The translations under genes and the position numbers were made by a program. The notes under the pieces were generated by a model. It was not told where the DNA came from. It saw nothing but the letters and a program-made list of their open reading frames with translations, and did no database searches. A DNA stretch of 64,000 bases, from positions 1-64,000 of the forward strand of contig NZ_JAPPRQ010000052.1 of the NCBI RefSeq assembly GCF_026719745.1, written 5' to 3'. Source of the DNA: Clostridium sp. ZS2-4. GTDB lineage: Bacteria; Bacillota; Clostridia; Clostridiales; Clostridiaceae. Shown here piece by piece: positions 35,486 through 44,325 of the stretch. Each line of letters opens with the position of its first letter. The first letter of the stretch is position 1.

Positions 35486-37727
35486 CCTCTCCAATTAAAC
35501 TTTTGTTAGAATTATCAATTTCATCTTCTAATATATTCAATATTCTCCATCTCAGTGCTGAATACCTTTCAAAACTTTTATTATTACTAATCATAAAATG
35601 AATAGCTTTAGAAGTTCCCACTAAAACTACCATTTGCTTTGCTCTGGTAATACCAGTATAAAGTAAATTTCTATTCATAAGTAAGGTTGGTCCCATAAAC
35701 ACTGGCATAATAACCACAGGAAATTCACTTCCTTGACTCTTATGTACAGTCATAGAATAAGCTAATTCAAGTTCATCTAAATACATATTATCATATGTAA
35801 TTTCTTTATCCTCATCAAAAACAACAGTAATTTTATCTTCTTCAACTTCGGTAATATAACCTATATCACCATTAAAAACTCCCAGTCCTTCCTTTTCTCC
35901 TTCACCATCTATTCTAACCCATTTTAAATTATAATTATTTTTAGTTTGCATAACTTTATCGCCTACTCTGAAAATATTATCCTTAAATTGTTTTTCATTT
36001 TTATCCTTCATCTTAGGATTTAATACTTTCTGAAGTTGAGTATTTAAATTAGTTATTCCTAATGTTCCTTTTCTCATGGGAGATAGTATTTGTATATCCT
36101 TGACCTTATTCCAGTTTTTGTTGAACTTTGGCAATCTCCTATCTATAAGCCCTACTAAAGTCTCTCCAATCTCTTCTCCATCTTCGCAATTAATAAAATA
36201 AAAATCCTTATTTTTTTTGTTTAAGATTGGCATATCGCCATTATTTATCTTGTGAGCGTTAACCACAATCATACTTTCTTCTGCCTGTCTAAATATATCT
36301 TTTAACCTTACAACTTTAACACATTTGCTCTCTATTAAATCTCTGAGAACATTTCCTGGACCTACTGAAGGAAGCTGGTCTGCATCTCCTACTATAATCA
36401 GCCTTGTACCCATAGGAATAGCCTTCAGAAGACTATTCATCAGTAAAACATCTATCATAGATGCTTCGTCAACTATTAAAACATCACATTGCAGAGGAGA
36501 TTCTTCTCCCCTCAAAAAATCCATATCATCGTCATCATTAAACCCTAGTTCCAGCAATCTATGTATTGTTTTTGACTCTCTTCCTGTTGCCTCACTCATC
36601 CTCTTTGCTGCACGTCCTGTTGGTGCTGCCATAAAAACCGTCATGGAAGCAGCTTCAAATATCTCTGTTATACATTTAATTATAGTTGTTTTTCCTGTAC
36701 CAGGTCCTCCTGTTATTATTTCAATTCCATTTTGGAAGGCACCTTTTATAGCTTCTACTTGTATTTTTGCAAATTTTATATTATTTTCTTTTTCAAATTT
36801 ATTTATTTCTTCACCTACATCAATTTTCACTTCATCATACCCAGCAGTTGTAAGAGTTATTATCTTGGTAGTAACTGATAATTCGCAATAATAGTACGGC
36901 ATAGTAAAAACACATTCTTTACCTTCAATGATTTCTACTTTTAATGTTCCATTTAACATTGATTCTTGAAGATTTCTTTCAATAGCTTCCTCATTTACTC
37001 CAAGTATACTTTTTGCTTCCTTAAATAATTTTTCTAAAGGCATATAGGTATTACCCATGCCACAAAATTGATTTACAATATATCTTACTCCACATTGTAT
37101 TCTGAAAGGTGAATCCTTTTCTATCCCTAAACTTCTTGCAATTTTATCAGCAGTCTTAAAGCCCATTCCTGATATTTGATCCGTTAAAGCATAAGGATTT
37201 TCTTTAACCACATTTATAGAATTTGCTCCATATCTTTTATGAATTTTTACACATTGCTTTACTGTCACTCCGTAAGTTTGAAGAAAAACCATTATATTTC
37301 TTATTTCTCTTTGCTTTGAATATGACTTAGAAATAGTCTCTATCTTTTTAGTTCCAATCCCATCTATTTCTTGCAATCTTTCTATATTATTATCAAGTAT
37401 ATCTAAAATTTCTTCACCAAACTGAGCTACAATTTTTTTTGCAGTAACAGGTCCTATTCCCGCAATTATACCCGATGATAAATATTTTTCAATTCCCTCT
37501 AAAGAGTTTGGAACAACCTCTTCGCAAGACTTAACTCGAAATTGTTGTCCAAATTGTTTGTGAGTTACCCATTCTCCCTGCAATTTTAAGTTTTGTCCTT
37601 CATTAATGTAAGGTATACATCCTGTTATAGTTATTTTTTTCTTTTTATCTTTTATATGTGCAACCACATATCCGTTACCTTCATTTTGAAAAACTATATC
37701 TTCTACAGTACCTTGTATCTCAGTCAT
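35475..37727 (-). CDS. recD2: RecD2-type ATP-dependent DNA helicase
   Basis: About 750 residues. N-terminal OB-like domain (TEIQGTVEDIVFQNEGNGYVVA), helix-hairpin-helix (GIGPVTAKKIVAQFG, LQEIDGIGTKKI), then a superfamily 1 5'-3' helicase core with Walker A GGPGTGKTT, DEASMIDVLLM, LPSVGPGNVLRDL and the C-terminal VHKSQGSEFP motif. Unlike RecD of RecBCD it acts alone, in repair and replication-fork processing. ATG 37727 is chosen for the GGAGAG upstream; the frame extends to 37748. Followed by the overlapping comFA-like gene. Confidence 0.93.
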   Translation of the reverse strand: MTEIQGTVEDIVFQNEGNGYVVAHIKDKKKKITITGCIPYINEGQNLKLQGEWVTHKQFGQQFRVKSCEEVVPNSLEGIEKYLSSGIIAGIGPVTAKKIVAQFGEEILDILDNNIERLQEIDGIGTKKIETISKSYSKQREIRNIMVFLQTYGVTVKQCVKIHKRYGANSINVVKENPYALTDQISGMGFKTADKIARSLGIEKDSPFRIQCGVRYIVNQFCGMGNTYMPLEKLFKEAKSILGVNEEAIERNLQESMLNGTLKVEIIEGKECVFTMPYYYCELSVTTKIITLTTAGYDEVKIDVGEEINKFEKENNIKFAKIQVEAIKGAFQNGIEIITGGPGTGKTTIIKCITEIFEAASMTVFMAAPTGRAAKRMSEATGRESKTIHRLLELGFNDDDDMDFLRGEESPLQCDVLIVDEASMIDVLLMNSLLKAIPMGTRLIIVGDADQLPSVGPGNVLRDLIESKCVKVVRLKDIFRQAEESMIVVNAHKINNGDMPILNKKNKDFYFINCEDGEEIGETLVGLIDRRLPKFNKNWNKVKDIQILSPMRKGTLGITNLNTQLQKVLNPKMKDKNEKQFKDNIFRVGDKVMQTKNNYNLKWVRIDGEGEKEGLGVFNGDIGYITEVEEDKITVVFDEDKEITYDNMYLDELELAYSMTVHKSQGSEFPVVIMPVFMGPTLLMNRNLLYTGITRAKQMVVLVGTSKAIHFMISNNKSFERYSALRWRILNILEDEIDNSNKSLIGEDEK

Positions 37728-37912
37728 AAAATCTCTCCTAAAATTCATTTACTCCTATTAATTTAATTATAATGTAAACTATGACTATTTCTCAACCATT
37801 CTATGTATTATTATTTTTGACTTAAGTAATATCTAATAAACAATATCCAAAAGTTTAACTGTTAAAAATATATATTGAGCTAAAGATTCTTACTTTAATT
37901 ACAAAAAGTCTA

Positions 37913-37961
37913 AAAAAAACAATCGTAAAGATAAATATAATCTATCTTACGATTGTTTTTT
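37913..37961 (-). terminator. metK terminator
   Basis: Hairpin AAACAATCGTAAGATA with an almost perfect complement and long T-run on the transcribed strand. Confidence 0.85.
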
Positions 37962-37998
37962 AACTAATAGTTTTTTCATAACAAAACATTATTTTCTC

Positions 37999-39174
37999 TT
38001 ATAAAAGTTTTTTGATATCTTCAACTTTATCTAATTTTTCCCATGGAAGATCTACATCTGTTCTTCCGAAGTGTCCATAAGCTGCTGTTTGTTTGTATAT
38101 CGGTCTTCTCAAATCTAGATCTCTGATTATAGCACCTGGTCTTAAATCAAATACCTTATTAACAACTTCAACTATTTTATCATCAGATACCTTACCTGTT
38201 CCAAATGTATTTACTAAAAGTGAAACTGGTTTTGCAACACCTATTGCATAAGCAAGACCTATTTCTAGAGTGTCGGCAACACCTGCTGCTACTAAATTCT
38301 TAGCAACCCATCTTGCAGCATAAGCAGCTGATCTGTCTACCTTTGTTGGATCCTTTCCTGAGAAAGCACCACCACCATGTCTGCCTGCTCCACCATAAGT
38401 ATCAACTATTATTTTTCTTCCTGTAAGACCAGCATCTCCGTGTGGTCCACCTATTACAAATCTTCCAGTTGGGTTTATGTAATATTTAGTATTTTCATCT
38501 AACCATTCACTTGGTATTACTTCTTCTATTACATGTTTCATTAAATCTTCTCTAATTTGTTCTTGACTAACTTCTGGTCCGTGTTGAGTAGAAATAACAA
38601 CTGCGTCTATTCTAACTGGCTTGTCATCTTCATATTCAACTGTAACCTGCGTCTTACCATCTGGTCTTAAATATTCTAAAGTTCCATTTTTTCTTACTTC
38701 AGTTAATTGTCTTGAAAGTTTATGAGCCATATTTATTGCAAGAGGCATATATTCTGGAGTTTCATTTGTTGCAAATCCAAACATGATTCCTTGATCTCCA
38801 GCACCTACTGCTTCTATTTCATCTTTTTCTCCTAATTTTGATTCTAATGCCTCATCTACCCCCATAGCTATATCTCGTGATTGTTCATCTATAGATGTAA
38901 GTACTGAGCAAGTATCTGCGTCAAAACCATATTTAGCTCTTGTATATCCTATTTCCTTTATAGTATTCCTTACAATCTTAGGAATATCTACATAGCAATT
39001 AGTTGTTATTTCTCCTATTACCATAACCATTCCTGTAGTAACAGCAGTTTCACAAGCAACTCTACCTTGTGAATCTTTTTCTAATATTGCATCTAATATT
39101 GAATCTGAAATTTGGTCACATATTTTATCTGGATGTCCTTCTGTAACTGATTCTGAAGTAAATAATCTTTTCAT
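37999..39174 (-). CDS. metK: S-adenosylmethionine synthetase
   Basis: A 391-residue MetK, full length. Signatures are [17 protein letters not shown] (residues 7-23), [10 protein letters not shown] near 120, the [19 protein letters not shown] phosphate-binding loop near 262-280, and CFGTGK-type NTFGTGKV. It makes SAM from methionine and ATP. AGGAG precedes the ATG at 39174. The SAM-I riboswitch and terminator upstream form the expected feedback control. Monocistronic. Confidence 0.97.
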   Translation of the reverse strand: MKRLFTSESVTEGHPDKICDQISDSILDAILEKDSQGRVACETAVTTGMVMVIGEITTNCYVDIPKIVRNTIKEIGYTRAKYGFDADTCSVLTSIDEQSRDIAMGVDEALESKLGEKDEIEAVGAGDQGIMFGFATNETPEYMPLAINMAHKLSRQLTEVRKNGTLEYLRPDGKTQVTVEYEDDKPVRIDAVVISTQHGPEVSQEQIREDLMKHVIEEVIPSEWLDENTKYYINPTGRFVIGGPHGDAGLTGRKIIVDTYGGAGRHGGGAFSGKDPTKVDRSAAYAARWVAKNLVAAGVADTLEIGLAYAIGVAKPVSLLVNTFGTGKVSDDKIVEVVNKVFDLRPGAIIRDLDLRRPIYKQTAAYGHFGRTDVDLPWEKLDKVEDIKKLL

Positions 39175-39206
39175 TTTACATTCTCTCCTCTCACAAAAAT
39201 AATAAA

Positions 39207-39229
39207 ACCTCTTCCTATTAAGAAGAGGT
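39207..39229 (-). terminator. SAM riboswitch terminator
   Basis: Hairpin ACCTCTTC/GAAGAGGT followed by a T-rich run on the transcribed strand, between the aptamer and metK. Confidence 0.85.
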
Positions 39230-39253
39230 AACTTTAAATAGTTATATGACTCT

Positions 39254-39353
39254 CCTTATCTTGCAGATTTCTCTGCAGGAATTAGCACCTTAGTACAAAA
39301 TGTACTGGTTGCTGGGCTTCATAGGGCCAGTCCCTCCACCTCTCTTGATAAGC
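39254..39353 (-). ncRNA. SAM-I (S-box) riboswitch
   Basis: On the minus strand: CTTATCAAGAGAGGTGGAGG, GACTGGCCCTATGAAGCC, CAGCAACC, GGTGCTAATTCC, and closing GATAAGG pairing with the 5' end (P1). These are the conserved S-box core. SAM binding should favour the terminator and reduce metK. Confidence 0.96.
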
Positions 39354-39395
39354 ATCATTTTCTTATCCTATATCTATTTGTTAATTAGCAAACTA

Positions 39396-39424
39396 ATATT
39401 ATCATAGTAAAATTATCATGTCAA
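39396..39424 (-). promoter_or_regulatory. metK promoter
   Basis: Minus strand TTGACA (39419-39424), 17 bases, TAATAT (39396-39401), about 40 bases upstream of the SAM riboswitch. Confidence 0.7.
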
Positions 39425-39478
39425 TAAATTTCTGTATAACTTTATGTGGGAAAATCAACATTTACATTTTGTTTACAA

Positions 39479-39507
39479 ATAAAAAAGACATCATCTTATG
39501 ATGTCTT
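39479..39507 (-). terminator. tRNA cluster terminator
   Basis: Hairpin AAGACATCAT/ATGATGTCTT, 3-base loop, followed by TTTTTTATTTG, starting two bases after the last tRNA. Confidence 0.9.
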
Positions 39508-39508
39508 A

Positions 39509-39593
39509 TGGTGGAGGAGGACGGATTCGAACCATCGAAGCGAAACGCAACAGATTTACAGTCTGCCCCCTTTGGCCACTCGGGAACTCCTCC
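39509..39593 (-). tRNA. tRNA-Tyr (anticodon GTA), copy 1
   Basis: An 85-nt type II tRNA with a long variable arm. Acceptor GGAGGAG/CTCCTCC, anticodon loop CTGTAAA, variable arm TTGCGTTTCGCTTC, T-loop GGTTCGAATCC, encoded CCA. Last gene of the four-tRNA cluster (order Thr-Tyr-Val-Tyr), and identical to copy 2. Confidence 0.95.
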
Positions 39594-39637
39594 ATAATTC
39601 AATTTTATAATAACTTTTTCCAACTTCTCATCATAAA

Positions 39638-39713
39638 TGGTGGGCACAACAGGGCTCGAACCTGTGACCCCCTGCTTGTAAGGCAGGTGCTCTCCCAGCT
39701 GAGCTATGCGCCC
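39638..39713 (-). tRNA. tRNA-Val (anticodon TAC)
   Basis: A 76-nt tRNA. Acceptor GGGCGCA pairs with the 3' stem TGTGCCC, D-arm GCTCAGCTGGGAGAGC, anticodon loop CTTACAA, T-loop GGTTCGAGCCC, encoded CCA. Lies between the two tRNA-Tyr copies. Confidence 0.95.
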
Positions 39714-39720
39714 ATTTATA

Positions 39721-39805
39721 TGGTGGAGGAGGACGGATTCGAACCATCGAAGCGAAACGCAACAGATTTACAGTCTGCCCCCTTTGGCCACTCGGGAACT
39801 CCTCC
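39721..39805 (-). tRNA. tRNA-Tyr (anticodon GTA), copy 2
   Basis: An 85-nt type II tRNA identical over its full length to the copy at 39509-39593. Lies between tRNA-Thr and tRNA-Val. Confidence 0.95.
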
Positions 39806-39810
39806 GAAGT

Positions 39811-39886
<76 letters not shown>

Positions 39887-39939
39887 ATCTTTTGTTATTT
39901 TGTTTTGTTGTCGTTGTTTTGACCCCGCCAACGAATATT

Positions 39940-39968
39940 AGTATACCCAGATATACGTTTTTTTTCAA
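39940..39968 (-). promoter_or_regulatory. tRNA cluster promoter
   Basis: Minus strand TTGAAA (39963-39968), 17 bases, TATACT (39940-39945), followed by a GC-rich start region (GGCGGGG) about 54 bases before tRNA-Thr. Confidence 0.8.
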
Positions 39969-40283
39969 CTAACGCATTCTATCATTACACTAATTCTATT
40001 CGTTAATACTCCATTTTTCATCATTTTTCTCAATTTTGCATACAAGTTTATTTTTTTTTATTTTCCCCTCACAAACTCTTGAAACATCCCATTTATATAA
40101 CCTTTTTTCTTATTCTTTACTCTTTCATTTTTCTCTTTTTTCTTAATTATTCCTCTTTATTTCATATGTTCACTATATTATAATAAATAGACTATGTTTT
40201 AAAAAATTGTTGAATTCTCATAAAAATCAACAACTTCTTAAAACACAGCCAATAAACAAATCAAAAACATATGGAGGAATACT
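39969..40283. other. Intergenic region, no gene seen
   Basis: AT-rich gap between the tRNA promoter and the ttcA-like gene on the other strand. Pyrimidine-rich on the + strand (many TTTTC/TCTTT runs). No RNA or coding signal beyond the GGAGG for the next gene. Confidence 0.5.
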
Positions 40284-41009
40284 ATGCAAAAATTATTAAG
40301 TAGATTTCGTAAAGCTGTAACAGATTATAACCTTATACAAGCAGGAGATAAAATAGCTGTAGGACTTTCTGGAGGTAAAGACAGCATAACCTTATTACAG
40401 CTATTACATGCCTATAAAAGATTTTCACCTGAACCTTTTGAATTAATAGCAATAACAATAGATCCTGGAGCTGGATCTAACTTTAATGATCTGATTAAAA
40501 TGTGCAAAGATTTAAATGTACCTTATTATTTATTCAAAACCCGAATACAAGAAATAGTTTTTGATATAAGAAAAGAAAAAAACCCCTGCTCCCTATGTGC
40601 CAACTTAAGGAGAGGTTCACTAAATGATCACGCCAAAAAACTAGGTTGCAATAAAATAGCCTTAGGTCATCATAAAAATGATGCTATTGAAACCCTTTTA
40701 TTATCTATGTTTTACGAAGGCAGAATCAATAGCTTTCTGCCTAAAACTTACCTTAGTAGAGCAGACCTAACCATAATAAGACCAATGATTTATATAGATG
40801 AACAGCATATTATATCCCTTGCAAGTAAATATAATTTTCCTATCGTAACTAGTTCTTGTCCTGCAAACGGATTTACAAAAAGGGAGTATATCAAAAATCT
40901 CACATACAAGCTTGAAGAGGACATTCCTGGACTAAAAAATAATTTACTTAATGCATTGTCTAACACTGAACAATTAAATATTTGGATTAAAGAAAAAAAT
41001 GAGAATTAG
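40284..41009 (+). CDS. TtcA/TilS-family PP-loop tRNA-modifying protein
   Basis: A 241-residue adenine-nucleotide alpha-hydrolase. The PP-loop SGGKDS is at 29-34, a C-S-L-C pair near 98-101 and a later single Cys (TSSCPANG) match the TtcA iron-sulphur arrangement, and KIALGHHKNDAIETLL is the family signature. TtcA 2-thiolates cytidine 32 of tRNA; clostridial homologues are annotated this way but shorter forms may have other tRNA targets. ATGGAGG lies upstream of the ATG. The terminator hairpin overlaps its stop codon. Confidence 0.85.
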   Translation: MQKLLSRFRKAVTDYNLIQAGDKIAVGLSGGKDSITLLQLLHAYKRFSPEPFELIAITIDPGAGSNFNDLIKMCKDLNVPYYLFKTRIQEIVFDIRKEKNPCSLCANLRRGSLNDHAKKLGCNKIALGHHKNDAIETLLLSMFYEGRINSFLPKTYLSRADLTIIRPMIYIDEQHIISLASKYNFPIVTSSCPANGFTKREYIKNLTYKLEEDIPGLKNNLLNALSNTEQLNIWIKEKNEN

Positions 41010-41036
41010 CACACTTTGCTAATTCTCATTTTTATT
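40998..41036 (+). terminator. Terminator overlapping the ttcA-like stop codon
   Basis: A 14-bp hairpin (AATGAGAATTAGCA and complement) whose left arm includes the last codons and stop, then TTTTTATT. Confidence 0.85.
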
Positions 41037-41173
41037 AAGATTATGAAATTCTTCTATTATTCATAAAATTTCTCTTAATATTGTGTAATTATTTTATACT
41101 CATACTTTTTTATTCTTTTATTTCATATTGATAACGAAATTTTCATATAAATTATCAAGGAGGTGTGTTTCTA

Positions 41174-41725
41174 TTGAATAAGGTCAAAGTCCACTACAAA
41201 GATGATTTATCTTATTATGAAATTGCTTATTTTTTAAAAGATTACATTGATACAAATTCTGTAATAATTTGTATTGGTACAGATAGATGCATAGGGGATT
41301 GCCTAGGACCTTTAGTTGGTACACTTTTACAATCCAGAAACTTTCCTTTAAAGGTTTACGGAACTATTTCAGACCCAATACATGCTTTAAACATAGATAC
41401 TAAACTACGTGAAATAAAGAAATTACATCCAAACGCTAATATCATTGGTATAGATGCATGCTTAGGCGATGATAAAAATATAGGAGAAATACAAGCTAGA
41501 GATTATCCAATACACCCTGGCAAAGGAGTTGGTAAATTACTTCCTGACGTGGGCAAAACCTCCATAATAGGTATTGTAGACTCAAGTGATAATAATGAAT
41601 TATTTACTCATAGAAATATTAGATTAGATTTGATTTTTAGTATGGCTAAAGTTATTACACATGCTTTAGTTCATTCATATTACCTTTTTTATTTGCATAA
41701 TAAAAAATATACTAATATTTATTGA
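41174..41725 (+). CDS. yyaC: Spore protease YyaC
   Basis: About 183 residues, YyaC/GPR-like fold (DUF1256): VIICIGTDRCIGDCLGPLVGTLL near 37-59, GTISDPIHALNI, IIGIDACLGDDKNIGEI, and GKGVGKLLPDVGKTSIIGIVD. YyaC is made under forespore control in Bacillus; its exact role is not settled. Start uncertain: the longest frame begins at GTG 41165, which overlaps the AAGGAGGTG site, so TTG at 41174 is favoured. Single gene, convergent with mbl. Confidence 0.88.
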   Translation: MNKVKVHYKDDLSYYEIAYFLKDYIDTNSVIICIGTDRCIGDCLGPLVGTLLQSRNFPLKVYGTISDPIHALNIDTKLREIKKLHPNANIIGIDACLGDDKNIGEIQARDYPIHPGKGVGKLLPDVGKTSIIGIVDSSDNNELFTHRNIRLDLIFSMAKVITHALVHSYYLFYLHNKKYTNIY

Positions 41726-41756
41726 AGACCAACAACATATATCCTCATACAGCAAA

Positions 41757-41784
41757 AGCTCTATAATTTAATAATTATAGAGCT
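41757..41784. terminator. Hairpin between yyaC and mbl
   Basis: Perfect 12-bp inverted repeat (AGCTCTATAATT and complement, 4-base loop) between convergent genes; no strong T-run, so termination is likely but not certain. Confidence 0.55.
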
Positions 41785-41809
41785 AACCAATGCAAATATC
41801 ATAATTAAT

Positions 41810-42847
41810 TTATTCCACTAAATTAATATCTTGTCCCTTATAAGATGCATCTATCTTGTCTAAGAAATTCAGAACGTCTCCAGTTCCAAGTGCAACAGAC
41901 GAAATAGAATCTTCTGCAACATAAACTGGCACCTTTGTAACTTCTTCTATAAGTTCATCCAATCCATTTAATAATGATCCACCACCAGTCATAATTATTC
42001 CTTTATCAGCTATGTCTGCTGCAAGCTCTGGTGGAGTCTTTTCTAATACTGAGTGAGTACATTCTGCAATAGCATTTACAGCCTCACTTAAAGCTTCTCT
42101 CATTTCTTCTGAGGAAACACTTATATTCTTAGGAAGACCAGTAATCAAATCTCGTCCTCTTATTTCCATATTGATATTTTCTTCTCTCTTATATGCTGAA
42201 CCTATATTTATTTTTAATTGTTCAGCAGTTCTTTCCCCAATCATCAGCTTATGCTTTTTTCTTATATATTTTATTATAGCTTCATCAAAACTATCTCCTG
42301 CAACTTTAATCGAATTTCTAACAACCATCCCTCCTAAAGAGATAACTGCAATATCTGTAGTTCCACCGCCAATATCAATGACCATATTACCACTTGCTTT
42401 TGTTATATCTAATCCTGAACCAATAGCAGCAGCTAGTGGTTCTTCTATTAAAAATACTTTTTTTGCTCCTGCATTAACTGCAGCATCTTTAACAGCTCTT
42501 TTTTCAACTTCTGTGGCTTCACACGGAACACAAACAACCACTCTTGGTGCTCCTACTCTTTTTTTACCACAAGCTTTTCTTATAAAATGTTTTAACATTT
42601 TTTCCGTAATATCATAATCAGATATTACCCCATCCCTTAACGGACGAATTGCCACTATATTTCCTGGGGTTCTTCCAATCATCTGTCTAGCTTCTTCACC
42701 TACTGCTAAAACTTTATTGGAGTTTTTATCTATGGCAACAACCGAAGGCTCTTTTAAAACAATTCCTTTTCCTTTCATATAAACCAACACTGTAGCTGTC
42801 CCTAAATCTATTCCCATATCTGTACTTATTTTAAAAAACATTCCCAT
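41810..42847 (-). CDS. mbl: MreB-family rod-shape cytoskeletal protein (Mbl)
   Basis: About 345 residues, actin-like. Phosphate-1 motif MGIDLGTATVLVYMKGKG near 12-28, NMVIDIGGGTTDIAVISLGG (phosphate-2) near 150-170, and GIIMTGGGSLLNGLDELI. It polymerises under the membrane and directs cell-wall synthesis. An Mbl name rather than MreB rests on position: spoIIID lies directly upstream, the order of spoIIID-mbl in Bacillus. AGGAG five bases before ATG 42847 decides the start. An N-terminal MGMFFKI may be the membrane-binding helix. Confidence 0.9.
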   Translation of the reverse strand: MGMFFKISTDMGIDLGTATVLVYMKGKGIVLKEPSVVAIDKNSNKVLAVGEEARQMIGRTPGNIVAIRPLRDGVISDYDITEKMLKHFIRKACGKKRVGAPRVVVCVPCEATEVEKRAVKDAAVNAGAKKVFLIEEPLAAAIGSGLDITKASGNMVIDIGGGTTDIAVISLGGMVVRNSIKVAGDSFDEAIIKYIRKKHKLMIGERTAEQLKINIGSAYKREENINMEIRGRDLITGLPKNISVSSEEMREALSEAVNAIAECTHSVLEKTPPELAADIADKGIIMTGGGSLLNGLDELIEEVTKVPVYVAEDSISSVALGTGDVLNFLDKIDASYKGQDINLVE

Positions 42848-42975
42848 TTTCACTCCTGCTCTTCTGTATATTATATCTTCATATATTTACCTAATCCTTA
42901 TTATAAACGTTTATGTTATTTTATTCTATATAGTATTACACAAAAGCCCCTTTTTTTTATGATATAGGAATGTTT

Positions 42976-43230
42976 TTAACCTTCTAAAGTTTTATATTTC
43001 ATCTTTGTAGCTTTTCCACCTCTAATATGTCTTTCTGATTTATTTAAATCTAATACATCTTTTGCTTCCTTTGCTACTTGAGGATTTATTTTAGGTAACC
43101 TTTCTGTCATATCTTTGTGTATTGTGCTTTTGCTTACTCCAAAAACCTTGGCTGTTTTTCTTATAGTAGCTTTGGATTCAATAATGTACCTTGCAACTTC
43201 AATAACCCTTTCCTCAATGTAATCTTTCAA
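42976..43230 (-). CDS. spoIIID: Sporulation transcription factor SpoIIID
   Basis: An 84-residue DNA-binding protein with a helix-turn-helix (ATIRKTAKVFGVSKSTIHKDMTERL, about 22-46) and a basic C-terminus (ERHIRGGKATKMKYK). SpoIIID adjusts mother-cell gene expression after sigma-E. TTG start at 43230 with AAGGAGG seven bases upstream. Length and sequence match the family closely. Gene order spoIIQ-like, spoIIID, mbl is conserved. Confidence 0.95.
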   Translation of the reverse strand: MKDYIEERVIEVARYIIESKATIRKTAKVFGVSKSTIHKDMTERLPKINPQVAKEAKDVLDLNKSERHIRGGKATKMKYKTLEG

Positions 43231-43295
43231 AGTGCTACCTCCTTAACCTTATATATTTATAAATATGCGATTATATACTTTTAAATTACTATTCT

Positions 43296-43341
43296 ATTAT
43301 TTAGCCATTTTCAGATATTATTCCAAAAATGGCTAAATAAT
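43296..43341. terminator. Hairpin between spoIIQ-like and spoIIID genes
   Basis: Perfect 16-bp inverted repeat (ATTATTTAGCCATTTT and complement, 14-base loop) downstream of the spoIIQ-like gene; T-run weak. Confidence 0.6.
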
Positions 43342-43347
43342 TAAAAC

Positions 43348-44127
43348 TTAATATTTAATATACTTTTCAGGATTTTCACTTGTAGATTGAGCATCTCCCT
43401 TTGAACCCTTAAGTACTTCAAAATGCAAGAACTCTTTTCCATATTTTTCACTAGAACCTCTAATAGCTGTTGCACCTATTTTTCCTATTTCTTGTCCTTG
43501 TTTAATCTTGTCACCTTTTTTAACTTTTACTACTTTGTCTAAATTAGAATAAACAGTTCTCACACCATACTCCGGATGATATATAACAACAGTTACTCCA
43601 AATGCTTGATTTTCTATATCTATAGATTTAACTTCTCCATCGGCTACAGCTTTTACTGTAGTTCCAGTTTTAGCTTTTACATTTATACCAAAATGTGGTC
43701 TATCTGTTTCTGAAGTATCCCAATGTACAGGTGTTACTGAGTACTTCTTAACTACTTCTCCCTCTACAGGTTTTATAAAATTGGGAGATTTAGATTTAGA
43801 AACAGCTACCCCTTTACTTCCAGTTGTTACAGGTTCTATTTCTGCCTTCTTCGATAATGTTTTGCTTTGAGGTTCTTTTTTTACCTCCATGGCATTGTTG
43901 TAAATTTCTTTTTGATTCTCTTCTTTTAAAGCTTTTGCAATATCATTTTCTTGTTGCACATCAGATTTTTGAATTTGTGATGTTTGCGGTTTAGTAACAA
44001 CCTTCTTGTTGTTTCTAGTTGTTACAGCAGTAACTACAGCTACTATGCATAAAAACACAAACAGAACTACATAAAAACCTTCCCTTTCAAAAAATGATGC
44101 TTTTTTATTTTTGTCTTTGTTTTCCAT
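43348..44127 (-). CDS. spoIIQ: SpoIIQ-like M23 (LytM) domain protein, probably not catalytic
   Basis: A 259-residue protein with one membrane helix (about 18-36), a Lys/Gln-rich linker, and a C-terminal LytM domain (about 120-240). In place of the zinc motif H-x3-D it has H145-F-G-I-N149, and the H-x-H pair reads F233-L-H235, so one zinc ligand and the catalytic His are changed; peptidoglycan cleavage is doubtful. SpoIIQ forms the forespore side of the engulfment zipper/channel with SpoIIIAH. Position next to spoIID and spoIIID supports the name. AGGAGG precedes the ATG. Confidence 0.85.
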   Translation of the reverse strand: MENKDKNKKASFFEREGFYVVLFVFLCIVAVVTAVTTRNNKKVVTKPQTSQIQKSDVQQENDIAKALKEENQKEIYNNAMEVKKEPQSKTLSKKAEIEPVTTGSKGVAVSKSKSPNFIKPVEGEVVKKYSVTPVHWDTSETDRPHFGINVKAKTGTTVKAVADGEVKSIDIENQAFGVTVVIYHPEYGVRTVYSNLDKVVKVKKGDKIKQGQEIGKIGATAIRGSSEKYGKEFLHFEVLKGSKGDAQSTSENPEKYIKY

Positions 44128-44234
44128 AAAAACACCTCCTGTTCTGTAGTTTGTCCTTTGTGCTATAAAGAATACATAATTATTGAAAAAACTTTTCCTT
44201 TTTTTTCATTAATTTTTGACAAATTTTACACAAA

Positions 44235-44267
44235 AAAAAGAAAAAAACCGTCTTCACGGTATTTTTT
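44235..44267 (-). terminator. spoIID terminator
   Basis: Hairpin ACCGT-GAAG-ACGGT followed by a long T-run on the transcribed strand, after spoIID. Confidence 0.85.
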
Positions 44268-44325
44268 CTTTCTTCTTTAATCTTCTCTCTTCTTATTCTT
44301 TTTTCTTTACTTTGCCTTTATTTTA

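Noticed and set aside
39381-39393. Rex-like palindrome (TTTGyTAATTArCAAA) near the metK promoter
   Set aside because: Half-site spacing and bases do not fit the Rex core, and it lies in the leader before a SAM riboswitch that already explains control.
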